Source: Chersky-267 sp963744115 (GTDB taxonomy: Bacteria; Chloroflexota; Limnocylindria; Limnocylindrales; CSP1-4). Taken from it: 64,000 nt of DNA. The stretch lies in contig CAVUSI010000003.1 in assembly GCA_963744115.1 (NCBI GenBank), forward strand, positions 1,178,001 to 1,242,000. The letters run 5' to 3'. Both the position numbers and the translations under genes were made by a program. The notes under the pieces are model-generated. The model saw only the letters and a program-made list of their open reading frames with translations. It searched no databases and had not been told where the DNA came from. Of this stretch, positions 48,726-59,197 are shown piece by piece (position 1 is the stretch's first letter; each line of letters starts with the position of its first letter).

Positions 48726-49661
48726 ATGTCCCAGACCGTCTCCACCGACGTCGTCATCCGTGTCCGTGATGTCCGCAAGAGCTACGGCGACGTCCGCGCC
48801 GTCGACGGCGTGTCGTTCGAGGTCGCCCGCGGCGAGGTGTTCGGGCTGCTCGGCCCGAACGGCGCCGGCAAGACGACCACGGTCGAGATGCTCGAGGGCC
48901 TGCGCAAGCCCGACAGCGGCGAGCTGGAGATCCTCGGGATCGACGCGGACAGCCAGCCGGATGCGCTCAAGCAGCGGATCGGGGTCACGCTCCAGACCGC
49001 CGAGCTCTACCCCAAGCTGACCGTGACCGAGGTCATCGACCTGTTCCGGAGCTTCTACACGCGGTCCCTGCCGACCGATCAGCTGATCGACTTCCTCGAT
49101 CTCGGCGAGCGACGGAAGGCGCTGACCAGGGAGCTCTCGGGCGGCCAGCGGCAGCGCCTCGCGGTGGCCCTCGCCCTGGTCAACGACCCGGAGGTCGTCT
49201 TCCTCGACGAACCGACGACGGGGCTCGACCCTGCCGCCCGCCGGTCCCTGTGGGACCTGGTCGAGCGCCTCCGCGAGCAGGCCAAGACCGTCCTCCTGAC
49301 GACCCACTACATGGAGGAGGCCGACCACCTGTGCGACCGGCTGGCGATCATGGACCACGGCCGGATCCTCGAGATCGGGACCGCCGCGGAGCTGATCGAC
49401 CGGCGGTTCAGCGAGCGTGCGGTCCGGTTCGATGCGCTGCCCGGGGTCGAGGACGCCGAGCTGATCGCGCTCCCGGCGGTGAAGTCGGTCAAGCACGATG
49501 ACGGCCGGACGTCGCTCTACACCGGTGACGTCCCGACGACGATCGGGGCCCTCCTCGCCCTGACCGAGGCGCGCGGTCTCGAGCCTGGGGATCTCGGCGT
49601 GCGCAAGGCGACCCTCGAAGATGTCTTCCTCGACCTGACCGGTCGAGCCCTGCGCGACTGA
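48726..49661 (+). CDS. ABC transporter ATP-binding protein (drug-resistance type)
   Basis: 311 residues. Walker A is GPNGAGKTTTVE near 45-55, the signature LSGGQRQRLAVALAL is canonical, Walker B is VVFLDEPTTGLDP and the switch His is in LLTTHYMEEADHL. The C-terminal extension of about 90 residues is of the CcmA/DrrA type. The permease gene follows 10 bases later, so this is a complete ABC-2 exporter. The substrate is unknown. Confidence 0.95.
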   Translation: MSQTVSTDVVIRVRDVRKSYGDVRAVDGVSFEVARGEVFGLLGPNGAGKTTTVEMLEGLRKPDSGELEILGIDADSQPDALKQRIGVTLQTAELYPKLTVTEVIDLFRSFYTRSLPTDQLIDFLDLGERRKALTRELSGGQRQRLAVALALVNDPEVVFLDEPTTGLDPAARRSLWDLVERLREQAKTVLLTTHYMEEADHLCDRLAIMDHGRILEIGTAAELIDRRFSERAVRFDALPGVEDAELIALPAVKSVKHDDGRTSLYTGDVPTTIGALLALTEARGLEPGDLGVRKATLEDVFLDLTGRALRD

Positions 49662-49671
49662 CGGCGGACCG

Positions 49672-50760
49672 ATGAAGGCGCTGTCCGCTCTCACCATGGC
49701 CAACATCCGGAGCTATCTGCGCGACCGCGGCGCGCTCTTCTGGACGTTGGCGTTCCCGCTGATCTTCGTCGTGCTGTTCGGGGCGATCTTCTCCGGCGGG
49801 GACAACACGATCACGGTCGCCTGGGTCGACCAGGACAAGACCCCGGCGTCGGCCCAGCTGCGCGAGGCGTTCGCCTCGGCACCGAACGTCAAGCTGGTCG
49901 ACCAGGATCTCGACCAGGCGCAGATCGCGATGAAGGACAGCACCAACAGCGGGATCATCGTGGTGCCCAAGGGGTACGCCCTGGTCGCCTCCGGCGACGC
50001 GGCAGACCCGGCCAGGCAGACCACGATCACCTACTACATCGATCCGACCCAGCAGTCGACGTCGGGAGCGATGACCTCCTATGTCAACGGCGTCCTCGCC
50101 CAGGTCAACCTCGGCGGCCGGCCGGTCGCGATCGTCAGCCAGCCGCAGACCATCCAGACCGAACGATTGAACGCGGTGTCGTACCTGGTCCCGAGCATCC
50201 TCGGGATGGCCCTCATGCAGACCGGGATCTTCGCGGCGATCCCGATCGTCGCCGACCGGCAGAAGCTGATCCTCAAGCGCCTGGCCGCGACGCCCCTGCG
50301 GCGTTGGCAGCTGATCGGCGCGAACGTGATCCTGCGGATGATCATCGCCCTCGTCCAGTTCGCCCTGATCGTCGGCGTCGGGGTCCTGGCGTTCAACATC
50401 GAGATCGTCGGCAGCTGGCCGGCGATGATCGGCCTGGCGATCCTCGGCTCGCTCGCCTTCACCTCGCTCGGCTACGTCATCGCCACCCTGGCCAGGACCG
50501 AGGATGCGGCCAACGGGATGACCAGCGCGGTCCAGTTCCCGATGATGTTCCTGTCCGGGACGTTCTTCCCGATCGCGCTGATGCCGGACGCGCTCCAGAC
50601 CGTCGCCAAGTTCCTGCCGCTGACCTACCTGTCGGCGGCGCTTCGCCAGGTCATGGTCGGCGGCGCGGCCTATGCCCCGCTGTCGATCTGCGTCGCGGTC
50701 CTCGTCGGCTGGACGGTCGTCTGCTTCGGCTTCGCCAGCCGTCGCTTCCAGTGGCAGTAG
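49672..50760 (+). CDS. ABC-2 type transporter permease
   Basis: 362 residues. An N-terminal helix near 20-40 (LFWTLAFPLIFVVLFGAIF) precedes an extracytoplasmic loop of about 150 residues. Five further helices follow (SYLVPSILGMALMQTGIF, IIALVQFALIVGVGVLAF and others), with the DRQKLILKRLAATPLRRWQ coupling helix and MFLSGTFFPIALMP. This is a DrrB/NodJ-like architecture. It is cotranscribed with the ATPase 10 bases upstream and ends 7 bases from the convergent nitroreductase gene. Confidence 0.95.
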   Translation: MKALSALTMANIRSYLRDRGALFWTLAFPLIFVVLFGAIFSGGDNTITVAWVDQDKTPASAQLREAFASAPNVKLVDQDLDQAQIAMKDSTNSGIIVVPKGYALVASGDAADPARQTTITYYIDPTQQSTSGAMTSYVNGVLAQVNLGGRPVAIVSQPQTIQTERLNAVSYLVPSILGMALMQTGIFAAIPIVADRQKLILKRLAATPLRRWQLIGANVILRMIIALVQFALIVGVGVLAFNIEIVGSWPAMIGLAILGSLAFTSLGYVIATLARTEDAANGMTSAVQFPMMFLSGTFFPIALMPDALQTVAKFLPLTYLSAALRQVMVGGAAYAPLSICVAVLVGWTVVCFGFASRRFQWQ

Positions 50761-50767
50761 CGGCGCC

Positions 50768-51289
50768 CTACCAGCGCTCCTCGTGGACGATCGACTCGAG
50801 CGGCCGGCGGCCGCCGGGCCGGAGCGGCGCCGTCAGTCGGCCCGGGTCCGCGGGGTATCCGAAGGACAGGATGTACTCGCACCAGCGGTCCGCCGGGTAA
50901 CCGAGGATCCGTCGGGTCGTGTCCTGCTCGTAGACCGTCGCCGGCACCGACCCGATCCCGAGCTCCCAGGCGACCAGCATCATGTTCTCGGCCACCTGGC
51001 CCAGGTCGAACATCACCGAGAGGGGCTGGCCGTCCGCCCGCGGGTCGGGCGTGATGAGGGCGACGCCCAGCGCCGCACGGGCGAGATGGCCGGCCCACGG
51101 TCCGACGGTTCCGAGCTCGACCAGCCGGGCACGATCGCGGATCACGATGACGTCCCAGCGCTGGCTGTTCTTCGAGCTGCCCGCCCGTCGACCGGCCCGC
51201 AGGATCCGGTCGACGGCGTCCGGTCCGATCGGCCGGTCGGTGAACTCGCGGATGGCCCGTCTGGCCCGGATCGCGTCCCAGGCGGTCAC
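50768..51289 (-). CDS. Nitroreductase family protein
   Basis: 173 residues. FMN-binding nitroreductase pattern: AIRARRAIREFTDRPI at the start, RAGSSKNSQRWDVIVI near 38, LGQVAENMMLVAWELGIGS near 95 and LSFGYPADPGR near 142. The protein is short but complete. The start GTG overlaps the stop of the upstream hydrolase gene (GTGA), so the two are coupled. FMN-dependent reduction of nitro or quinone compounds is likely, with the in vivo substrate unknown. Confidence 0.88.
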   Translation of the reverse strand: MTAWDAIRARRAIREFTDRPIGPDAVDRILRAGRRAGSSKNSQRWDVIVIRDRARLVELGTVGPWAGHLARAALGVALITPDPRADGQPLSVMFDLGQVAENMMLVAWELGIGSVPATVYEQDTTRRILGYPADRWCEYILSFGYPADPGRLTAPLRPGGRRPLESIVHEERW

Positions 51290-52368
51290 GGTTCGCGAGC
51301 GCTCGACCGGCCGACCATCGCCAGCGCCGGTGCCGCGGCCCGGTCCCCGACGAGCGGTGTCTCGAGGTCGGGCAGCCGCCGGGCGTCGGCGCTCCCGGCG
51401 GCGTCGGCCGCCGCCTCGGGGCTGAGCGGTCCGCCGAGCTCGCGAGCGAGGAAGCCGGCGACCGACCGCCGGAAGGCCTCGTCCTCGTACAGCCAGCTGT
51501 GCCCGCCGTGGTCGACGACGAGCAGCTCGACCGGCGCCGGATCGGTCGTCCCGCGGCGGGCCTCGACGGCCGCGGAGGCGATGCGCCGGGCGTGCTCGAC
51601 CGGCATGATCGGATCGTCCCGCCCGTGGGCGACCAGGATCGGCCCCCGGTAGCGGCGGACGGCATGCCGGGCGCTGATCGCCCGGAGGGCGTGGCCGCGC
51701 GGACGGACGAACACGCGGGTCGTGATCCAGGACAGCGGGGTCGCGATCGGGCCGGGGAAGGGGAGCCTCGCGAGGCGGAACGTCTGGCGGACCATCAGGC
51801 TCGGGTCGGACGGGGTCGACACGCTGACGACGGCACCGACGCGCGGGTCCGCGGCGGCCGCGAGGATCGCCCCGATCCCGCCCATCGAGTGCCCCATGAT
51901 CGCGCCGCGGGTGACCTCAGGACGGGCCAGCAGCGCCACGAAGGCGGCGGACGCATCGGCCCCGTACTCGCCGGCCGAGACCGGCAGGCTCTCGGCCGGG
52001 TTCGCGCCGTTGCCACGGACGTCGAAGGTGAGGCAATGGAAGCCCGCGGCGTGGAGGAAGACCGCATTGGGCAGCGTCCGGTCGCGAGCGGAGTCCCAGC
52101 CGTGGACGAGGACGACCCCGGGCCCCGGTGCGCCGCCACGGGCGGGGATGAACCACGCCGGGAGCGCTCCGGCGTCGGACTCGACGACGGTCTCCTCGTA
52201 CGGCAGACCGAGCTCGGTCGGGCCGGACATCGGTGGGCGCCGGTGCGGGAACCCGGCGCGCTGGCGATAGACGTGGGCGAACCGCAGCGCGGCCGCGAAC
52301 GGAGCGAGGGCCAGGCCGGCGATCAGTCCGACTCGTCGAACGGTGGGCACGACCCAAGGGGACGACAC
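51286..52368 (-). CDS. Membrane-anchored alpha/beta hydrolase
   Basis: 360 residues from a GTG. A signal or anchor covers residues 12-30 (VGLIAGLALAPFAAALRF). The fold shows VVLVHGWDSARD, the intact nucleophile elbow GAIMGHSMGG near 160, LVAHGRDDPIMP with the acid, and VVDHGGHSWLYEDE with the His. The last 40 residues are disordered. Unlike the hydrolases at 20464 and 59198, its serine is present. It is coupled to the downstream nitroreductase gene. GTG at 52350 is a possible shorter start. Confidence 0.88.
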   Translation of the reverse strand: MSSPWVVPTVRRVGLIAGLALAPFAAALRFAHVYRQRAGFPHRRPPMSGPTELGLPYEETVVESDAGALPAWFIPARGGAPGPGVVLVHGWDSARDRTLPNAVFLHAAGFHCLTFDVRGNGANPAESLPVSAGEYGADASAAFVALLARPEVTRGAIMGHSMGGIGAILAAAADPRVGAVVSVSTPSDPSLMVRQTFRLARLPFPGPIATPLSWITTRVFVRPRGHALRAISARHAVRRYRGPILVAHGRDDPIMPVEHARRIASAAVEARRGTTDPAPVELLVVDHGGHSWLYEDEAFRRSVAGFLARELGGPLSPEAAADAAGSADARRLPDLETPLVGDRAAAPALAMVGRSSAREP

Positions 52369-52396
52369 TCCGGACGGACTGTCAAGCGAGCCCGGC

Positions 52397-52402
52397 TAGA
52401 CT
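52397..52402 (+). promoter_or_regulatory. Leaderless -10 element of the J-domain gene
   Basis: TAGACT with 6 bases to the GTG at 52409. Confidence 0.5.
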
Positions 52403-52408
52403 TGACCG

Positions 52409-53116
52409 GTGACGAGGCGAGAGTCCCACGCCGTCCTCGGCTTGCAGCCCGGGGCGTCGGCCAGCGCGATCAAGGCCGCCTGGCGCCGGCTCGCCCGCGA
52501 GCACCACCCGGACGTCGTCGGCAACGACCCGACCGCGGCACGTGCCGCGACGAAGCGGATGGCCGAGATCAACGCGGCGTACGAGCACCTTCGCGACGCT
52601 CACCGCCGGCCCGGTGGCCTCGGGACGGGGGCCGACGGATCGGACGCTCGCCGACCGTCCGGACCACCGCCACCCAAGCCGACCCGACCGGTGACCGCCC
52701 GGCTCGACATGAGCGACGTCCTCCATCCGCACAACGCGACGACGTCGCGTGGACGCGGCGGGCATCCCGCCGGCCAGCCGCCGATCCGGACGCGGGCCGC
52801 GGAGATGGGCCCGCGCCGGGCGTCGGACCCCAACGGTCCGCTGATCCGGTCGCGCGTCCGCCGGTTCCGACCGCCGGCGATGCCGAGCCTGGAGGTCGCC
52901 CGGGCGACCGAGATGCCGTTCGGCAAGTTCCACGGCCATACGCTCGGGGAGATCGCGGCGTTCGAGCCGTCGTATGTCGACTGGATGGCCACCACGATCG
53001 TGCGCGATCCGGATCTCCTCGCCGCCGCCCGCGTCCTCCGCGACGACCTCGACCGGCGAGGGATCGTCCGTCGCAGTCGTCCCTCACGGGTCCCGCCCGC
53101 GCCGCCGACCGACTGA
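52409..53116 (+). CDS. J-domain protein with C-terminal DUF3820-like region
   Basis: 235 residues. The J domain covers 1-65 with the invariant HPD in LAREHHPDVVGN. A Pro/Arg-rich linker of about 100 residues follows. The C-terminal 60 residues (MPFGKFHGHTLGEIAAFEPSYVDWM) match the exonuclease-associated DUF3820/QSregVF fold. J proteins recruit DnaK; the second domain probably directs it to a nucleic-acid or other partner. This pairing seems uncommon. It is divergent from the hydrolase gene at 52368. A strong hairpin at 53187 ends the unit. Confidence 0.85.
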   Translation: MTRRESHAVLGLQPGASASAIKAAWRRLAREHHPDVVGNDPTAARAATKRMAEINAAYEHLRDAHRRPGGLGTGADGSDARRPSGPPPPKPTRPVTARLDMSDVLHPHNATTSRGRGGHPAGQPPIRTRAAEMGPRRASDPNGPLIRSRVRRFRPPAMPSLEVARATEMPFGKFHGHTLGEIAAFEPSYVDWMATTIVRDPDLLAAARVLRDDLDRRGIVRRSRPSRVPPAPPTD

Positions 53117-53186
53117 GCCGCCGGCCCGCCGGGACGAGGGGCCTTCGCCGTGGCGGTCAGGGGAGGCTCAGCGGGTCCCGGACATG

Positions 53187-53219
53187 ACGATCGCCCCCGG
53201 TGCCCTCGGGGGCGATCGT
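53187..53219 (+). terminator. Perfect hairpin terminator after the J-domain gene
   Basis: ACGATCGCCCCC pairs over 12 bases with GGGGGCGATCGT around a 9-base loop. No U-tract is seen. Confidence 0.7.
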
Positions 53220-53604
53220 ATGGGAAGCGTGAGAAAGGATCGCGATAATGCCTGCCGTCTTTCCGAGTCCCCGGGCCTGCCGGCCGATAACTCATGGTTG
53301 CTCGGCTCGTGGCCGGAGGGTCGTCGCGCCTTCTTCGACAGGTCCTGGCGAATGCCCTGACCGATCCTCGACGTTCGGCTCGTTCGACTCCCGGTCCGTG
53401 ACCGACGCCTCAGGTTTCGCTCCCGCGGCTCGTTCGACGGCGTGACTACAAGGTAGGCGGTAAGGGTCGGCGAGCCAATAGCCGACTCGTCCCGTCGGCG
53501 GGCGGCGATGGTGGGGCGCACCGACGCACCATTCCAACCAGAGGTACCGAACGGCAAGGTGGGCCCCGACGGCGGGAACCGGCGGGTCGCGCTAGATTCG
53601 GGAC
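53220..53604. other. Intergenic block with unusual composition upstream of a lipoprotein gene
   Basis: About 385 bases with no credible frame and visibly less GC than the flanks (GAGAAAGGATCGCGATAATG near 53229). It contains the motif GACGCACCA (53523-53531) shared with the RiPP promoter palindrome, preceded by TGGTG at 53509. It could hold a small RNA or be a decayed gene. No known RNA family is recognised. Confidence 0.3.
53593..53598 (+). promoter_or_regulatory. Leaderless -10 element of the lipoprotein gene at 53605
   Basis: TAGATT with 6 bases to the GTG. Confidence 0.5.
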
Positions 53605-54189
53605 GTGCCCTTCCACGTTCGCGCCTTGGTCGCCGCGCTCGCCATGGTGACCCTCGTCGGCTGCTCCGATGCGTCCGCGCCGGCCTCGTTCGACCCGGCG
53701 CAACCGTGCGCCGGGGCGGACGAACAGCGCATGGCCGGCGCCTATCCCGACCTCGAGGCCACGATCCCGACCCAGCTCGCCGGGGTCGCCGCGACGACCC
53801 GTGAGTCGGGACGCTACTGCTCAGCGACCACGCTCGGGACGCTCGCCGACGCCGGGATCGACGAGCTCCATTACGGCGCCGGGACGTGGGATCGCGGGAG
53901 CGGCAAGGGGGTCAGCCTGGTGACCCTCGAGGCCGCCGGTCTCGACGCCCAGGCCGTCTACCAGTCGTACCTGGCCGGCGCGCAGGGCAACTCGAAGATC
54001 CACGACATCACGCCGACCCAGCCGACGCTCGGCGGCAAGCCCGGCTACCGGATCGACTTCCTCAACGGTGACTCGTCGTTCCAGCGGATCCTCGTCTGGC
54101 CCGGCGACCGCGACGGACGGGTCCGCGTGATCCTGGCGGCGGACCTGCTGGACGCCGAGATCCAGGCGGCGGTCGACGCCTTCCACTGA
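53605..54189 (+). CDS. Secreted lipoprotein
   Basis: 194 residues. The signal peptide ends with the lipobox LVGC at residue 20, so the mature protein is lipid-anchored. The remaining 170 residues have two cysteine-containing segments (AQPCAGADEQRM, ESGRYCSATT) and a long C-terminal domain of unknown fold. It resembles the lipoprotein at 4554 in size and composition but not clearly in sequence. The start is GTG, set by the TAGATT element. It stands alone, 40 bases before the mutase gene. Confidence 0.75.
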   Translation: MPFHVRALVAALAMVTLVGCSDASAPASFDPAQPCAGADEQRMAGAYPDLEATIPTQLAGVAATTRESGRYCSATTLGTLADAGIDELHYGAGTWDRGSGKGVSLVTLEAAGLDAQAVYQSYLAGAQGNSKIHDITPTQPTLGGKPGYRIDFLNGDSSFQRILVWPGDRDGRVRVILAADLLDAEIQAAVDAFH

Positions 54190-54216
54190 GCCGGCCGGCC
54201 CGTCGCCGGCCCGTGC

Positions 54217-54222
54217 TATCGT
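54217..54222 (+). promoter_or_regulatory. Leaderless -10 element of the mutase large-subunit gene
   Basis: TATCGT with 7 bases to the ATG at 54230. Confidence 0.45.
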
Positions 54223-54229
54223 CGCCGCC

Positions 54230-55903
<1,674 letters not shown>

Positions 55904-55975
55904 CCGGTCGTCCGGTCCACCGGCGGTCCGCGAGTCCGGGGTCGGAGCGGCCGGGTGGGGGCAGGTCGAGCCCGC

Positions 55976-55981
55976 TACCAT
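55976..55981 (+). promoter_or_regulatory. Leaderless -10 element of the DinB-like gene at 55988
   Basis: TACCAT with 6 bases to the ATG. Confidence 0.5.
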
Positions 55982-55987
55982 TCGCCC

Positions 55988-56470
55988 ATGTACCTCGACG
56001 CCTTGTCGTTCCTTGAGGACGAGCGCGATGGCTGGCGCGCCTTCGAAGCCCTGGATGAGCTGACCGACGCCGAGCTTGCACCCCAGCTCGAGTCCGTCCA
56101 CGGATGGTCGGGTCGGGACCTGATGGCCCACCTCGTGGCCTGGCAGGAGGTGGCCCTCGATGTCGCCCGCGAGCTCGCCGTCAACGACACGAGCCCGATC
56201 AAGGCGGCCGCCGATGCCGACTGGGACGCACGCGGCGACGAGATCAACGAGGAGATCCGGCTACGCTGGCTGGCCCTGCCGATGGACGAGGTCCGGCGAC
56301 GGTTCCGGACGGTCCCCGGCGAGCTCCGCGGCTATCTCACCGTCGTGCCCGAGACGCGCTGGATCAAGAGCGCCGAATACGAGACGTTCTTCCTGGACGA
56401 GACGATCGACCACTACGAGTCGCACCGGGACGACCTCACCGCCGTCCTCGCGTCCGTCGGGCAGGACTGA
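55988..56470 (+). CDS. DinB/mycothiol-dependent-isomerase-like protein
   Basis: 160 residues, a four-helix bundle. One metal-type His lies in LMAHLVAWQEVAL near 48, and a late ETIDHYESHRDDL near 145 gives two more, in the spacing of the maleylpyruvate isomerase N-terminal/DinB superfamily. The reaction is not known. The start follows a TACCAT element. A short hypothetical gene follows 9 bases later, in the same unit. Confidence 0.75.
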   Translation: MYLDALSFLEDERDGWRAFEALDELTDAELAPQLESVHGWSGRDLMAHLVAWQEVALDVARELAVNDTSPIKAAADADWDARGDEINEEIRLRWLALPMDEVRRRFRTVPGELRGYLTVVPETRWIKSAEYETFFLDETIDHYESHRDDLTAVLASVGQD

Positions 56471-56479
56471 CCGTCCGAG

Positions 56480-56800
56480 GTGGCCGCGGTGACGATCGCC
56501 GACACGCTGGCGGCAGCGGCCCGCGGCGAGCCGGCCGTGAGCGCACAGCCATCGGATGACGGGGGCCTCGAGTACGTCCTGACAGGCCGACCGTTCGCCG
56601 CGCTTGATGCCGGAGGGCAGTCCGCGTCGTTCCGGCTGTCGTCGGCCGTGGCGGCGGCAGCGGTCAGGACCCCCGACGTCGTGCCGTCCGGTCGCGGAGC
56701 GGGCTGGGTGACGATCCGCCCGTCGGAGCTCGACGCGCACGCGATCGACCGGATGAATGCCTGGTTCGACAGCGCGCGCCGGCTGGCGGCAGGAGACTGA
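56480..56800 (+). CDS. Small hypothetical protein (luciferase-domain-like)
   Basis: 106 residues from a GTG (a second GTG four codons on is possible). The C-terminal half (GAGWVTIRPSELDAHAIDRM) resembles the end of DUF5519-like proteins of unknown function; the match is weak. It lies 9 bases after the DinB-like gene and ends at a strong bidirectional terminator. Confidence 0.6.
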   Translation: MAAVTIADTLAAAARGEPAVSAQPSDDGGLEYVLTGRPFAALDAGGQSASFRLSSAVAAAAVRTPDVVPSGRGAGWVTIRPSELDAHAIDRMNAWFDSARRLAAGD

Positions 56801-56862
56801 TCAGGCCCTTCGGGTCCATCTTCCCGGCGGCCTCGTCGCCGACCGGTCCGGCCGGACATGAG

Positions 56863-56888
56863 AAGACCCCGGGCGGTGCCGGGGTCTT
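56863..56888. terminator. Bidirectional hairpin between small gene and thioredoxin gene
   Basis: AAGACCCCGG pairs perfectly with CCGGGGTCTT around a 6-base loop. It lies between convergent stops at 56800 and 56932. The outer A-T pairs help it terminate in both directions. Confidence 0.8.
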
Positions 56889-56931
56889 CGGGTGAGTGTC
56901 GCCCAGGGACGGGCTCGACTCCATCGACGGA

Positions 56932-57288
<357 letters not shown>

Positions 57289-57329
57289 CTGGCCCGGATC
57301 CTTTCTCCCGCTCCGCGGGAACCCACGCC

Positions 57330-57626
57330 CTAGCGGGCGATCGTCTGGATGAGTCGGTAGGCCTCGAGGACCCGCGGGTCGGCGAGGCGATAGTAGACGG
57401 TGCTGCCCTCACGGCGGGTCGTCACCAACCCGGCGCTGCGGAGGACCGCCAGGTGCTGGCTCATGTTCGGGACCTGGCACCCGACGCGGGTGGACAGGTC
57501 TCCGACCGAGAGCTCGCCGATCGCGAGCGACTCGAGGACGCACAAGCGCTTCGGATCCGCCAGCGCGCGGCCGACGGCGGCGAACCGCTGTCGATCGTCG
57601 TCGGTGGTCACGGGCGTTACCAGCAC
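57330..57626 (-). CDS. ArsR family transcriptional regulator
   Basis: 98 residues. The winged helix is VGRALADPKRLCVLESLAIG to VPNMSQHLAVLRSAGLVTTRREGSTVYYR. Cys29, Cys50 in VGCQVPN could sense metal or redox state; the usual ArsR CxC pair is absent. The start is GTG, set by TAGGAT 6 bases upstream. It precedes thioredoxin, suggesting redox control. Confidence 0.9.
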   Translation of the reverse strand: MLVTPVTTDDDRQRFAAVGRALADPKRLCVLESLAIGELSVGDLSTRVGCQVPNMSQHLAVLRSAGLVTTRREGSTVYYRLADPRVLEAYRLIQTIAR

Positions 57627-57632
57627 CCGTCC

Positions 57633-57638
57633 ATCCTA
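57633..57638 (-). promoter_or_regulatory. Leaderless -10 element of the ArsR gene
   Basis: TAGGAT with 6 bases to the GTG at 57626. TTGCG repeats at 57650-57665 could be the regulator's own operator. Confidence 0.5.
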
Positions 57639-57698
57639 TCACATTGATTGCGCAAGCACGCAACCCAGGCCGTGCGGAGCCGCGTCGTGGGCATGTGC

Positions 57699-57704
57699 GA
57701 CACT
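57699..57704 (+). promoter_or_regulatory. Leaderless -10 element of the dehydratase gene
   Basis: GACACT with 6 bases to the ATG at 57711, which decides that start over an upstream ATG at 57648. Confidence 0.4.
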
Positions 57705-57710
57705 GCCGCG

Positions 57711-58727
57711 ATGTCCGAGCACCTCGTCCCCTTGGACCGCATCCTGGCGGCCCGCGAGGTCGTCGCGCCGCGTGTCCACCGGACGCCGATGCTGAGCTCG
57801 GCGACCGCAGCGCGCGTCGCCGGGGCGACCGGTCAGGCGCTCGCCGGCGGCCGGCTGTACCTCAAGGCCGAGCATCTCCAGAAGACGGGCTCGTTCAAGG
57901 CCCGCGGGATGACCGCCAGGGTCGCGGCCCTCACCCCGGACCAGCGGGCGCGCGGGATCATCACCCTGTCGGCCGGGAACGCCGGCCAGGCCTATGCCTG
58001 GGCCGGACGCGAGCTCGGCGTACCGGTCGTCGTGGCCATGCCCGCCGGCGCCGTCGAGACGAAGGTCGAGGCCTGCCTCGGATACGGCGCCGAGGTCGTC
58101 CTCCACGGCGAACACGTCGGCGAGACATTCGGGCGGATGGAGGCGATCCGTGACGAGCGCGGGCTCACCTTCGCGCATCCGTTCGACGACCCCGACGTCA
58201 TCGCCGGGCATGGCTCGCTCGGCCTCGAGATCCTGGACGACCTGCCCGAGGTCGACGTGGTCGTGGTCGGCATCGCCGGCGGGGGGCTGATCAGCGGCGT
58301 CGCGGCCGCGCTCAAGGAGCTGCGCCCGTCGGTCCGCGTCTACGGCGTCGAGCCGACGGAGTCGAATGCGATGTCGCTCGCGCTCGAGGCCGGGGCGGTC
58401 GTGACGATCCAGCCCAGGAGCGTGGCCGATGGTCTCGGCGCGCCGTTCGCCGGCGAATGGACGCTGGCGATGTGCCGTCGCTACCTCGACGGGATCGTCC
58501 TGCTCGACGACCCGACGATCCTCGCCGGCGTGCGCTTCGCGCTGGAACGGATGAAGCAGGTCCTCGAACCGGCCGGCGCGGCGGCGCTGGCCGCGCTCCT
58601 GACCGGCCGCGTCCCCGTGCGCGACGGCGAGACGGTCTGCGTCGTGGCGTCGGGCGGGAACATCGCCGTGGACCGTCTCGGCGAGCTGCTGGCGATGGCG
58701 GCGCCGCTGCCGTCCGCCGGTAGCTGA
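57711..58727 (+). CDS. PLP-dependent threonine/serine dehydratase
   Basis: 338 residues. The Schiff-base Lys is in LQKTGSFKARGM near 55, the phosphate loop is VGIAGGGLISG near 186, and the SAGNAGQAYAW block near 90 matches the Asn loop of IlvA/TdcB. It lacks the C-terminal ACT domains of biosynthetic IlvA, so it resembles the short catabolic form. It deaminates threonine to 2-oxobutanoate, which would feed the acyl-CoA routes seen nearby. The zincin gene faces it. Confidence 0.9.
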   Translation: MSEHLVPLDRILAAREVVAPRVHRTPMLSSATAARVAGATGQALAGGRLYLKAEHLQKTGSFKARGMTARVAALTPDQRARGIITLSAGNAGQAYAWAGRELGVPVVVAMPAGAVETKVEACLGYGAEVVLHGEHVGETFGRMEAIRDERGLTFAHPFDDPDVIAGHGSLGLEILDDLPEVDVVVVGIAGGGLISGVAAALKELRPSVRVYGVEPTESNAMSLALEAGAVVTIQPRSVADGLGAPFAGEWTLAMCRRYLDGIVLLDDPTILAGVRFALERMKQVLEPAGAAALAALLTGRVPVRDGETVCVVASGGNIAVDRLGELLAMAAPLPSAGS

Positions 58728-58762
58728 GGCCCGCCCGTCGATCGTGCCGAGGAGGCCGCCGG

Positions 58763-59176
58763 TCAGTCCAGGCCGAGCTCGTCGAGCCGGTCGTCGTCGA
58801 TCCCGAGATGATGGGCGAGCTCGTGGATGACCGTGATCCGAACCTCGTCGGCGAGGTCGTCGGGGTCCGGGAAATCCTCCTCGAGCGGGATCCGGAAGAG
58901 GCTGATCTTGTTCGGGAACGGGACCGACTCGGCTCCCCAGGCGGTCCGCGGGGTCCCCTCATACAGACCGTAGAGGGCCTCGTCCGGCCCGAGACCCGAG
59001 ATCTCGAGCTGCTCGTCACTCGCGTCGTCCTCGATGACGATGGCGATCTCGTCGAGCGCGGACTGGAACGGCGCCGGGATGGTGTCGAGCGCACGTTCGA
59101 CGAGCCGCTCGAAACGGTCGGTCTCGGCGCGGCGGCGGGCGAAGGCGGACCGGGCACCCCGGCGGCGTTTGGCCAT
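58763..59176 (-). CDS. Metallopeptidase family (DUF1025-like zincin)
   Basis: 137 residues. The zincin motif is VIHELAHHLGIDDDRLDELG near 117, giving HExxH and a third ligand Glu or Asp at the end. The Arg-rich start (MAKRRRGARSAFARRR) and acidic middle are typical of this small family, whose function is unknown. The -10 on this strand overlaps that of the divergent hydrolase gene, with 9 bases to the ATG. Confidence 0.88.
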   Translation of the reverse strand: MAKRRRGARSAFARRRAETDRFERLVERALDTIPAPFQSALDEIAIVIEDDASDEQLEISGLGPDEALYGLYEGTPRTAWGAESVPFPNKISLFRIPLEEDFPDPDDLADEVRITVIHELAHHLGIDDDRLDELGLD

Positions 59177-59184
59177 GGCCGCCC

Positions 59185-59191
59185 TATCCTA
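59185..59191. promoter_or_regulatory. Overlapping divergent -10 elements
   Basis: TATCCT on the plus strand (59185-59190) is 7 bases from ATG 59198. TAGGAT on the minus strand (59186-59191) is 9 bases from ATG 59176. They share five bases, so only one gene can be transcribed at a time. Confidence 0.5.
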
Positions 59192-59197
59192 GGCCGG

